Shown: positions 11,038-22,200 of the stretch, in pieces
Numbering within the stretch: position 1 is the stretch's first letter
How the letters are laid out: the number at the start of each line of letters is the position of its first letter
From: Lithobates sylvaticus
Lineage: Eukaryota > Chordata > Amphibia > Anura > Ranidae
Assembly: GCA_028564925.1 (NCBI GenBank)
Contig: CM053029.1
Span: 432,647,893-432,711,892, forward strand
Length of the DNA stretch: 64,000 nt
Direction of reading: 5' to 3'
Made by a program: the position numbers and the translations under genes
Notes under the pieces: generated by a model
The model's database searches: none
What the model was told of the DNA's origin: nothing
The model's input: the letters and a program-made list of their open reading frames with translations, nothing else

Positions 11038-11085
11038 GTCTTTACTTGTGCCAGGACCGTTACAGACATCCTAAACCAATCAAAG
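11038..11085 (+). other. Candidate 48-bp exon of unknown gene
   Basis: A TTTTATAG acceptor and an AAAG/GTAAGTAC donor frame a 48-base block. Two of its three frames are open, but I recognise neither peptide. It could be a 5' non-coding exon of HDAC10, whose first coding exon has an acceptor just before the ATG, or part of an upstream gene, or chance. Confidence 0.25.
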
Positions 11086-11271
11086 GTAAGTACACATAAC
11101 TGACACAAACTGGTTTAAACAGTAATATTTTACTGTCTACCAGCATCCCATATGTGGTGGGTGGGGACATTTCTGGCCCCTCCCACCACTTATATTCTTC
11201 TGTGCTCTCCTCTACCTTATACAGTCCTGCATCCTTCTCACACCTCACCACTGACAATTAGCGATGTCCAG

Positions 11272-11486
11272 TAATGATAAGCTCAGGCGCGTTCGCATGC
11301 TCCACGTGCAGAGCCCGCCAGGAAGTCGGCGCATCGCTTCGCTAATCACAGGCAATGAGACATTGCCCCGATGCGTGGCTGCAGAGATCGGGCAATGTCT
11401 CACTGCCTGTGATTAGCGCAGCGCTGCGCCGACTTCCTGGCGGGCTCTGCACGTGGAGCATGCAAACACGCCTAAGCTCATCCCTA
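11272..11486. mobile_element. 215-bp palindromic hAT MITE
   Basis: The arms (GCAGAGCCCGCCAGGAAGTC and complement; CTAATCACAGGCA and complement) make nearly the entire element a hairpin. It is flanked by the 8-bp duplication ATGTCCAG (11264-11271, 11487-11494). Its right end reads GAGCTCATCCCTA-like, as in other hAT families here. Confidence 0.88.
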
Positions 11487-11704
11487 ATGTCCAGGTTATG
11501 AACGAATCGTTCTTTTTGAATCGATTCTTTTCAGTGAACTGGATGAATCGATTTATCTGACTGAACTGATCCCTTTTAAAAAGTTCACTATGGAGTCAAT
11601 AGCAGCGCAGGCCTGGTAATATGATCCTGCAACCAATCAGTCGGCTCACAGCACACTGAACTGGATACAAATTTAAAGTGATTGTAAAGGATCATTATTT
11701 TTTT

Positions 11705-12636
11705 ACTGCGGCAGGTTGGCTCCCCTGCACAAAAACCACGTAACTGTACGTGGGCTCGTGGGATAGCAGGCGCGCGGCTGCACAGCGGGGGTGCCGATAC
11801 TCGTGGCCGACGGTCGCGATGACCGTCGGCCACGAGCGATCATGAGCAGGAGACACAGAACAGGGAAGTGTGTGTAAACACACACTTTCCTGTTCTGTTC
11901 TGACAGAAGTGACAGATCGTGTGTTCCTATTAACTAGGAACCACAATCTTTTACTTCCTGTAGTTAGTCCCTCCACCTTCAGTTAGAATCGCCTCCCAGG
12001 GAACACGGTTAACCCCTTCACCGCCCCTAGTGTTAACCCCTTCACTGCCAGTGACATTTTTACAGTAATCAATGCATTTTTAATCGCACCGATCGCTGTA
12101 TTAATGCCAGTGGTTCCAAAAATGTGTCAAAATTGTCCGATGTTTCTGCCATAATGTCGCAGTCACGATAAAAATCGCAGATCGCGCCATTACTAGTAAA
12201 AAAAAAAAAATAATAAAAATGCTATAAATCTATCCCCTATTTTGTAGACGCTATAACTTTAGCGCAAACCAATCAGTATAAGCTTATTGCAAATTTTTTT
12301 TTTTTTTTACTAAAAATATGTAGAAGAATACATATCGGCCTAAACTGAGGAAAAACATTTTTTTTATATATTTTTGGGGATATTTATTATAGCAAAAAGT
12401 TAAAAATAATGTGTTTTTTTTTTTTTCAAAATTGTCGCTCTTTTTTTTTTGTTTATAGCGCCAAAAATTAAAACCGCAGAGGCGATCAAATACCACCAAA
12501 AGAAAGCTCTATTTGTGGGAAAAAAAGTAAGTCAATTTTGTTTGGCTACAACGTCGCACGACCGCGCAATTGTCAGTTAAAATGACAGTGCTCTGGTCAG
12601 GAAGGGGGTACATTCTTCCAGGGCTGAAGTGGTTAA
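11705..12636 (-). mobile_element. TTAA-flanked non-autonomous DNA element (minus orientation)
   Basis: This is the reverse complement of the family at 27562-28504. It shares the segments for the GGTGGTATTTGATC motif, the TACTAGTAAT segment and the CAGCCCTGGAAGAATG end, and terminates at GAAGTGGTTAA (TTAA 12633-12636). Its other end appears truncated near 11705. It is non-coding. Confidence 0.75.
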
Positions 12637-12765
12637 AATAACAAACGTGTCATACTTACCTTTCACCGTGCAGCTCGTTTTGCACAGACTGGCCCCCGAA
12701 CATCCTCTTCTGGGGTCCCCCGGTGGCTCTCGCGGCTCCTCCCCGTATCAGATGACCCCCTAGGA

Positions 12766-12888
12766 CAGGGATATGAATTTAGCAGACCTCCAGCTGTTGC
12801 AAAACTACAAGTCCCATCATGCCTCCACCTCTGGGTGTCATGCTTGTAGTTCTGCAACACCTGGAGGTCCGCTAATTGCATATCCCTG
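12766..12888. mobile_element. 123-bp palindromic hAT MITE
   Basis: Ends CAGGGATATG and CATATCCCTG, an inner hairpin GACCTCCAG...CTGGAGGTC, and an 8-bp duplication CCCTAGGA (12758-12765, 12889-12896). It is inserted inside a TTAA-family element. Confidence 0.92.
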
Positions 12889-13239
12889 CCCTAGGAGAAG
12901 CGCTCTCCTGTGGGGTTTACCTTGCGGGCACGCTCCCGAGTCCAACATTTGCGTCCACAGACACGAATGCCGGATTCGGCCCTGCCCCCCCCCCCCCCAG
13001 CGCCCGCGTCATTGGATTTGATTGACAGCAGCGGGCGCCAATGGCTGCGCTGCTATCAAGTGTCAAGAGTACACAGTACACAGTACACCGAGTTAAAGAA
13101 TCATTTGAGTTACTGAGTCAAAGAATCATATGAGTTGTTAGAACATGGTACACTGAAAGAATCATGAGTCGCCACCAGTAGAACAATACACTAAATCAAT
13201 GATCAGGTAGCAGCAGTGATGAGGTACAGACAGCCTGAG

Positions 13240-14440
13240 GCCCCTTTCACACTTGTGCGACTTGGGACTGCAAAGTCACATGACAAGTCGTACCCCATGA
13301 TTTCCAATGGGTACCATTCATATCTGTCGGACTTCAGAGTAGTAAAAAAGAGAGTACTCAGCGCTGTCAGAATAAAAGGTAATAATACACAAATCGGAAA
13401 TGCCTGCTGCAACTTAGGTTAATTCAAAAAATACCTCATAAGCATAATACAATAGGATAGTGCAGCGCAAAATAAATGATAAAACTGAATAGATAACATA
13501 AATAGGATAAAATCAGTCCAAGAAGGAATCCAAATATATCCCAGTATAAAGTGCCAGTCAAAATAGCAGCTTCTAGTGGAAAATGGTGACACAATCCAGA
13601 GAAATATCTGTGGTGGTGATCCCTTCACAAAGAGTAAGGATGGCCTCTCACCTCTCTGCTTCGACCCACAATAGGTCACAAAGCAGTATGCAGCTAAGTA
13701 TAAAACTCTGGTCTCCAACCGTCAGGAATCGATCTCAAACGCAAACAACCAGGTCCACAATGGTATCCAGCATACATAAGGGTGAAAAAAGGGGGGACAA
13801 CCTAGTGCTCTCATAGGATCCTGTACTACGGTGAAGAGCCGGGTGCCCGCCTGGTCTTATTATCCCAGCAACAAAGAACGCTGGGATAATAAGTTGCTGG
13901 GATAATAAGACCAGGCGGGCACCCGGCTCTTCACCGCAGTACAGGATCCTATGAGAGCACTAGGTTGTCCCCCCTTTTTTCACCCTTATGTATGCTGGAT
14001 ACCATTGTGGACCTGGTTGTTTGCGTTTGAGATCGATTCCTGACGGTTGGAGACCAGAGTTTTATACTTAGCTGCATACTGCTTTGTGACCTATTGTGGG
14101 TCGAAGCAGGGAGGTGAGAGGCCATCCTTACTCTTTGTGAAGGGATCACCACCACAGATATTTCTCTGGATTGTGTCACCATTTTCCACTAGAAGCTGCT
14201 ATTTTGCACTGGCACTTTATACTGGGATATATTTGGATTCCTTATTGGACTGATTTTATCCTATTTATGTTATCTATTCAGTTTTATCATTTATTTTGAG
14301 CTGCACTATCCTATTGGACTTCAGAGTAGTCCCTGCACTACTTTGGTTCGATTTTGATGCGACTTGAGGCAGAGGTCTCAAGATTACACAGGCATTGCTT
14401 CAAGTCACAAAGAAAGGGCAAGGCCTTCCAAAGGAGTTCC
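13240..14440. mobile_element. Partial MITE split by a fold-back insertion
   Basis: The left part begins GCCCCTTTCACACTTGTGCG, an end type like that at 10470. The sequence continues across the insert at 13344-14315 into GGTTCGATTTTGATGCG. No matching right terminus was found, so the extent is approximate. Confidence 0.45.
13344..14315. mobile_element. Giant fold-back element with 15-bp target duplication
   Basis: Arms of about 400 bp (13449-13860 and 13905-14315) are nearly perfect reverse complements, so two long open frames appear as mirror copies on opposite strands; neither is a gene. The left side has about 100 extra bases outside the palindrome. A 15-bp direct repeat, GGACTTCAGAGTAGT, flanks it (13329-13343, 14316-14330). 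It shares the AGTGCAGCGCAAAA motif, the one-sided extension and the 15-bp duplication with 47929-48521. Inverted terminal copies with a one-sided extension are a known habit of Penelope-like elements, but no reverse transcriptase is present, so that assignment is inference. Confidence 0.75.
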
Positions 14441-14844
14441 ACCTAAAAAAAAAAACATTTAAGTCAGCAGCTACAAATACTGCAGGTGCTGACTTTTAAA
14501 ATAAGAATATTTACCTGTCCAGGGCACCCACGATGTCCTCATCCGAAGCCGACCCATCTCGCGGCTCCGGGTGGAGGCGTCGGCATCTTAAGGGAATCAG
14601 GAAGTGCGGCCTCACAGCCTGGTTCCCTACCTGTGTCTCCCAGAAAACAGTGGGGGGGGGGGGGGGACAGAGGAGGGGCCGGACATGGCGTAGATCGCAG
14701 TGGATACTGCACTGATCTTTCGTTGGAAGTGGGAGCAAATACCTGTATTAGACAGGTATCTGGTCCCCCTCCCCCTGAAAGGTGCCAAATGGAACACCGG
14801 AGGAATCCGGACAGCAGAAGTTTAATTTCTGAGTGCTGCTTTAA
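14427..14844. mobile_element. TTAA-family MITE fragment (AGTCAGCAGCTAC family)
   Basis: Shares AAGTCAGCAGCTA, TACTGCAG and CTGCTGACTTTTA-type segments with the complete copy at 32074-32524 and ends at a TTAA (14841-14844). It contains a poly-G run at 14651-14666. Confidence 0.55.
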
Positions 14845-15405
14845 AGAAGTATAGCCAAAGCTATTTTGGCAGTATTTCTCCTATGGGTCACAGGGGTGCA
14901 GTTCGTTCTGCACTACTGTGACCCATTTTCATCTGACAGTGTCGGCTGACGTCACAGAGCCGGTCCAGTCTCTAAAACTATCCCAACTATATGTGAGCAC
15001 TGGACGGCAGAGCAGAGAGCTGGTGACTGACAGTCATGGCTCTCTACTCAGAGCAGAGAGGGAGAACTGAGCGATTACGGTGGTTAATCGCTCAGTTCTC
15101 TGTGCAGAGCTGGCGGTGAACATATGCAACATTGAATCAATGCTGCATCCACCTAGGTGAGTATAACTTTGTTTTTCCCCTTAGCCCATGCTTCTCTTTT
15201 AAAGCTTATCTATGGTCAAAATGTTACATGTGAAAAATCTTGAAGTTTGTAAACTCACTTTGTGAAGATCCCCACACATTTACCTTTAACTCTGTGACAC
15301 ACATTTCCTGTGCCCTGTGAATAGGCACTGCTATGTCACACATTTCACAGAGCCTGCCTTCTGAACTACAGAGGTGCTGAGAGGAGGAGTTTCTAGAGAT
15401 AAAGG
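14845..15405. other. No recognised gene
   Basis: Non-coding sequence with short self-complementary segments (GCGATTAC / GGTTAATCGCTCAG). No terminal repeats were assigned. Confidence 0.4.
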
Positions 15406-15766
15406 GTCCTTTCATACGGGCATGTCTGTAATACGGATTCCGCTTGCTCAGCGGGGGATCGATCCGCTGAGCAGGCGGATGACAGTTCTGTCTCCGCTCA
15501 CTGTGCTGAGACAGACCTGTCAGAGCTCCGCTCTCCTCTATGGGAGATTGAATGAAAATGGACCGGCTGTCCGTTTTCATCCGATCCTCCAGACAGATGG
15601 AAAATAGGGTTTCCATCCATCTGGATTTCGCAGACAGGTTTAGATCGGATAGCAGCAGATGTCAGCGGACATGTCACTGCTGACATCCACCGCTCCATAG
15701 AGGTGAATAGAGCATCCGATCAGGTCCAGGCGGACCTGATCAGAAAGCCCCTGTAAAAGGGGCCTA
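15406..15766. mobile_element. MITE with GGGTCCTTTCATAC / GTAAAAGGGGCC ends
   Basis: Imperfect terminal inverted repeats enclose a GC-rich, highly self-complementary core (CGCTGAGCAGGCGG and others). It is similar in style to 10470-10928 and non-coding. Confidence 0.6.
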
Positions 15767-16192
15767 AGTCATACGGGAATCACTGCTTGTAGACAGCAAG
15801 GTTCAATGGAATAATGTAGTCTTTAGAAATAAAAAGTAAACAGCAGAACAGAAGCTGCAAGGCATGCAGGAATCCAGGAAATTGTGGAAAGAGATGGCAG
15901 ACAGGCAGCACTCCTAACGTCAAAGAACATTTTTAAAGTAAACTTATATTGGATTGTACAGAAAGTAATAACTGTTGTTTGCATTGCTATTGCAATTCTG
16001 ATATTTTGCCGTGTATGCATGTAAAATGTCAGCTGCTGGTGTGAACGGGCAATTATACTACAGCACTGGATAACTGAACCATTATGTCAACAGCTCCAAT
16101 CTTCCAATCTTTTTTTTTTTTTTTTTTCCCCACTGTATACCTGTTCAAGAATAAATTTGTGGATAACGACATGCGTTTGTCATTTTTCAGCA

Positions 16193-16257
16193 ATGGCTTC
16201 TTCAACGGCCTTGGTTTATGATGAAGAAATGACGAGCTATAAGCTGCTTTGGGACAA
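16193..16257 (+). CDS. HDAC10: HDAC10 coding exon 1 (residues 1-21, phase 2 end)
   Basis: The ATG at 16193 lies two bases after an AG acceptor, and the exon ends at ACAA/GTAAGT. It encodes the first beta strand region (TALVYDEEM). The start is fixed by family similarity; no other in-frame ATG fits. Confidence 0.95.
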
Positions 16258-19200
16258 GTAAGTAAAATAACACGTAAAACTTGACAAAAATAGTAAAAAT
16301 ATTGTATGTTCTATCATGTAATGTATAATACATGTGCTATACTGCATAATCATTTGTTAAAGCAAAATTAAGCACATGAAATAAAACAATGGCTAGATGG
16401 TAGAGTTTCTTTTGGCAGAAGAGGCATTCAAATCTCTTTTGAAAAAAAAAACAACACTTCTTCCTTTTTACTTTTAGCAATACATTTCTTTTTTTGTGTG
16501 TGTTCACTGCATTACGCATATGCAGTGCACACTTCTGCCTCATTCCTAGCATCTGTAAGATGGTTAGAATGGAGCAGAGGATGATTTAACTCCTGCACAG
16601 ATTTGCACCAAAGAGGAATGATGCAGGATCTAGAAGAAGTGGTGGAGAAGACAGCAGTGACTGTTAGCCTGGACATGCTGGAAAAGGGGACTCTAGTAGG
16701 TTTTCCATAACGTGCTTGCCCATTAAGTGGTATTAAAGTGGTTCTAAAGGCAGTTTTTTTTACCTTCATGCATTCCATGCATGAAGTTAAAAAAATAAAA
16801 AAAAATAAACCTTCTGTGTTCTGGCCCCCACTATATTTACCTGAGCTCAGTCTTGATCCAGCGCTGTGCCTGAGAGCAGCTGCTTTTTCCAATCTCTCTC
16901 TATCCTCACTGGCCATGGAGGCGGCAATGGGAGCCATTGGCTTCTGCTGCTGTCAATCACAGCCTGTTAGGAGAAAGTGGGGGTGGGGCCAAGCTGCACT
17001 ATATGTGTCAATAGACAAACAGAGCATGGCTCAGGATTGAGTCGGCATGAGTGCCTCATAGCAAGCAATTTGCTATGGGGGGGGGGCCCAGAAGGGGGTA
17101 GGAGCCAGGAGCTTCAGCGAGGAGCCCAAGAAGGAGAAGATCAGGCAGCTCTGTGGAAAACCATTGTACAGAGCAGGTAACCTTGTTTGTTCGTTTGTTT
17201 TTAATAACATTTCCCTTACAGTGTTTCTTGTGTTATAGTATGCTCCTTTAAAGTGGATATAAACCCCAATTTTTTTTATGTCATAATGTAGAGAATAATA
17301 TTTCCTTTCATTTGAGCCCAGTCTTGCCACACAGATTTACTCGAGGCCTGAGCAATCCTCTTTTATTGTTCAGTTAGAGAAATCTTGACAACTTTGTCAA
17401 AAACGCCCCCTTGCTGTGAGTGACAGGTGATTTACATATCATGCACTAGCCTGAGACAGGCACATCCTGTGTAAAAAGTTCACAATTCAAATCCCCCTCC
17501 CTCCAGGTCTCCCAGCTTTACTGTGTTTTGACTGGATGTTTCTCATCATGGGATGCAGTGAACAGTCAGCAGACTATAGACAGACAAGTGATTTAGGGGA
17601 TATGTATGTAGTCAGAGCTGGGCAGAGTAGAACTTGCAGTGATCTGATGATAACCTGTCTTAGGCTAGTGCATGAGATATGTAAATCACCTGTCACTCAC
17701 CGCAAGGGGGCGTTTTTGACAATCTGTGTGGCAAGATTGGGCTCAAATACAAAGGAAATCTTATTCTCTACATTATGACATAAAAAAAAAAAAAAAAAAT
17801 GGGGTTTACATCCACTTTAATACAATGTAAGGCAGGTGGCACTCAGGTCAGCAGGACAGAGGAGTAAGACAGCAGTGGTAAGATCACTCACTCTCTTGCT
17901 TATTTGGGAAGTAAACAAAGCTGTCAGGTGACTACTGTTGCTTACCTTTGCTGCTAGGGAAGCCTGTCGGAGGGCTGGTATGTCCTTTGTACAGGACTCT
18001 GTGGCCATCTTGGGGGAGCCTTTTGCCCTGGTTGAGTACAAGTTGAGTACAAGTTCTCCGGAAATTTTACTGCCCACCTTGGACCCAGAGAGGAAATATA
18101 TATACTGTTGGATGTAGGTTTAGTGTAGTGAGAGGTTCCTGCTGTATAGGGATAGTTTAGAGACCTTCTGGATCCCTCTACATTGTCCCTGGACTGGTCG
18201 AAAAGCACTACAGCTCCATCGTTCATATACCAGTCAGATGCTTCCATACGAACCAGTGACATAAGAGGCAAATTCTTTGTCTGGGTCCTGTTACTCCGCT
18301 GGAGGAATCTAGCTTTAGGATGCAAACTTCTAGCAGCCAGTCCATATAAGCACTGCATATGTGTGTGGTATTCTGTATTGCTAAAGATATTTTGTGCCAT
18401 TAAATGCCTTGCTTTTGAAACCCATTTGAACATTTATTTATTTACATTTATTCTAATTTTCATTTTCCAACACACACACTTAGTGAAGGCCATGCCTGCA
18501 CCCTCAGCAGATCCAAGCTGTGCTCCAATGCTTTGGTCTAGCTTTGCTCCAGGCAGCTTGAGCCACATTTATACCAGATGACTTTGTATTCCACCAGCGC
18601 TGTTTGGAGTACAGCAATGCAACAAATAGCTGTGTGCACCTTTTTTATTTATCGTACATCATGGGACACAGAGCCTTAAGTATTTACTTAATGGGTTATA
18701 GGCCACCTTCAGGTGTTGACACTGGTAAACCCAATCAAAGGAAGTTTACTCCCTATATAAACCCTCCTCCTTCCAGGAGCACATCAGTTTTTTCGCCAGT
18801 GTCTAAGGTGTTGGTCAAGAGTGAAGAGTTGCTCTGAGGAGCTTCAGGAGGGATCCATGCTGGTTTTAAATTCCTCCATAAAAAGAAGCCAGATCCATCC
18901 AAAGTGCCACTGAGGCCTAAAAGGATGGTACCTGGGGCCTCATATCCAAAGCACAAGGTTTTGCCTGTAATGCCTCTTTGTAGGGTTGGACCCCAGGAAC
19001 CCAGGGCTTAGGTCTTGCTACATTACCTAAGCTTCCTGGTGGGGTGCTTGTACATGGCCCAAGGCAGTTGGAACCCCGTTTTAGGGACACAGTCCTTAAA
19101 GGTTTGCTAAACGCAGCCCGTCGTGATGGGTGAAGGTTGGATTCTCTGTTAATTTAGCAAAATCCTGTGGCGAGAATAAGGGTATTAAAAACATTATTTC

Positions 19201-22200
19201 TTCCATTAAAGGAAAACATTTTGTCATGCCTTAAAATCTCCACTAGATGGAGTCTATGCACATACCTTACTCTGTTGTCTTCACTGTTAGCTCAGTCCGT
19301 GTTTGCTTGCACAGCGTGTGGAGGGAGACTTGCAAGGTAAAAAAGAAATCTGCAACAAGCTCGGGATTTGGCTGAACTACCTAAGGCATTAGGTTTTGCC
19401 ATAGATGCCATTAAAGATTCTATTCACTAGACATCCTGCCTTACGCTTATGCTTGTGCATATGCGTAGAATCCTGTGGTTAAAAAAATGGTCAGCTGAAG
19501 CACCATGTAAAGACCTCCTAACTGGGTTCCCCTTTCATGGGGATCGACTATTTGGAGAAGACTTGGATAAATATATCAAGACAATTTCTAGTGGAAAAAG
19601 TACTCTTTTTACCAGTCAAAAGAAAATATAAATACTCATTTAAATGGGCTCTTCCCCCTGTGCTAGTGGCGACGGCCTCCGTCATCAGACTGTAGAGGAA
19701 AACCTCAGGGTCAGACCCAGGGCTCAAGAGAAGCCTGCAAAACAGAATCCTAAAGCCTTATCATGATGAGCCAACCCCCCTCACCAAGGTGGGGGGAAGA
19801 CTTCTGTAAATTTTCAGAAGTCTGGAAAAAGGGAAATTCAGGACAGATGGGTCATCTCCACGGTAACGCTGGGTACAAGCTGGAATTCGGGACTTCCACT
19901 GTCTCGTTTTCCTGAGGTCAATTGTTCCCAAAGATCCAGAGAAAAGACAATTTCTGTTTCAGGCACTAGACTGATTAATATCTCAAGGGGTGATCATACA
20001 GATCCCCACAAAAGAGCAAGGTCTGGAGTTTTATTCAAATCTATTCATGGTACCAAAACCAAATGGAGACGTCAGACCCATTCTAGATCTAAGAAAACAA
20101 AATAATTTCCTGAAGATCTGCTCCTTTCACATGGAGACAATCAGGTCGGTAGTTTCTATCCTAGGAAGAGAACCTCTGGCGTCAATCGACATCAGGAAAG
20201 CATATCTGCAGGTCCATATATTTCCAGCTCATCAAAACTTCTGCAGTTCGAGTTAGAACAGCAGCATTTCCAATTTATAGCCCTACCCTTCGGGCTAGCC
20301 ACAGCATCCCGGGTGTTCACTAAGGTGCTGGCCCCACCTCTAGCCAGGTTAAGGGCACAGGGCATAACAGTCATAGCGTACCTAGACGATCTATTACCTT
20401 TACATAAATTGGTGATTCGTTTGGAGCAAAGTGAAAAAGTTGGGTTGGATTCTCAACCTAGAGAAATCTTCCTTATTACCACTAAAAATGCTGGAGTACT
20501 TGGGTCTGATCATAGACACAGCCCAGGAAGCGGTGTATACAGGTATTTCCAGTGCAGGAAATACTTTGTACTCTGCTGAGCTCTTATGGGGCATTGTTTT
20601 GCTAGACTATTGCTCAGCAAGTAGTACATATTACTAGAGTGCCTCTGCCTTTGTGCTTAGCACTATGGCTTAATTCAAAGCAGTTCTGTATGCCCAGTTC
20701 CATTCAAGACTGTTGCAAAACAGTATCCTGTCTGCTTGGAACAAAACAATTCAAGCTTTAGACTTCCCAATACAACTATCCTCAAGAGTGTCCCAAAGCC
20801 TCACTTGGTAGTTACTAACCCAGAATCCTCTGAAAGGAAAATCCTTCAGACCAGTCATCTGGAAAGTGGTAACGACGGATGCCAGCCTTTCAGGCTGGGG
20901 AGCAGTACTAGAAAAGACAACTGTCCAAGGACAGTGGTCAAGAACTCGAAAGAACTTGCCCATCACTATCCTAGAGATTCGGGCAGTACGTCCGGCTCTA
21001 AAAGCCTGGACTTCAGGTTACGGAATTGTTCTGTCAGGATTCAATCCGATAATGCCACAGCTGTGGCCTATATCAATCCCCAAGGGGGCACCAAGAGTCT
21101 CTCAGCAGAGAGCATATTCTCACTTGGGCAGAAAGGAATGTTCCATGCCTTTCGTCAGTCTTCATTTCGGGAGTAGAGAATTACAGGCGGACTACTTGAA
21201 TCACCAGAAGTTATTCCCAGGGGAATGGTCTCTTCACCCCGATAGATTTTGAGCTGTTTGCCAAAGATGGGGGACTCCGGACATAGATCTTCTTGCATCC
21301 AGGTTAAACACGAAGTTAGTCAACTTAGTGGCCAGAACAAAGGATCCATGCGCATGCGGAACTGATGTGTTGGTGACCCCATGGGATCAGTTCTCACTGT
21401 TCTATGCATTCCCCCTTTTCAATTGCTGCCTCGACTTCTTTGCAGGATCAAGCTGGAAAGAAAGCTGATAATTCTGGTGGCACCAGCATGGCCCAGAAGG
21501 TGATCTACGATGGGGACACAAATGTTATTTGAAACTCTGTGTGATATGTACCATACCTGGAAATGTACAATATAACATGTATGCACTGTAAATAAAACTG
21601 GTTGATTTAAAAAAAGATGGCAGTGGAGGGCACATGGTCCCTCCCACTACGGCCAGATCTGCTCTCTCAGGGACCGATATTCCATCCTACTTTACGGTCT
21701 CTAAATTTAACGGCTTGGCTATTGAAACCCACATTCTAAAGAAACATGGGCTTTCCGGGTCAGTTATCTCTACCCTGATTAATGCTAGGAAGCCAGCTTC
21801 CAGAACTATATATTATAGAGTCTGGAGGGCTTATGTTTCCTTGTGTGAATCCAAGGGTTGGCACCCACCCTCGGAGATATATCATAGGCGGAATTATTGC
21901 CTCTCAACAATTAGGGGTAGAAATGAAATTGGCCTTAAGTACTTTATCGGCCTTATTTCAAAGACCACTTGCTACTCATTCTTTCGTCCAGGGCTTTATA
22001 CAAGGGGTGACGTGACTTAATTGCCCATCAAACCTCCCTTGAATACTTGGGACTTAAACTTAGTTTTGTCTGTGTTACAAAAATAGCCATTTGAACCAAT
22101 ACAACATATTCCCTTAGTCCTTCTGACAAGCAAGTTGGTATTTTTGGTTGCTATATCCTCAGCAAAGAGGGTTTCAGAATTGGCTGCTCTTTCTTGTAAA

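Larger units (their letters stand above)
11673..13050. mobile_element. TTAA-flanked MITE (AAAGTGATTGTAAAGG family), interrupted
   Basis: Opens with TTAAAGTGATTGTAAAGG at a TTAA. It resumes after a second insert as AATAACAAACGTGTCATAC at 12637, the same segment that is contiguous in the 39874-40310 copy. The right end is not clear. TTAA targets suggest a piggyBac- or Kolobok-type mobiliser. Confidence 0.6.

Noticed and set aside
13583-14253. Matching open frames on opposite strands (13583-13816 and 13949-14182, also 13419-13718 and 14047-14253)
   Set aside because: They are mirror images made by the large palindrome at 13344-14315, not genes.
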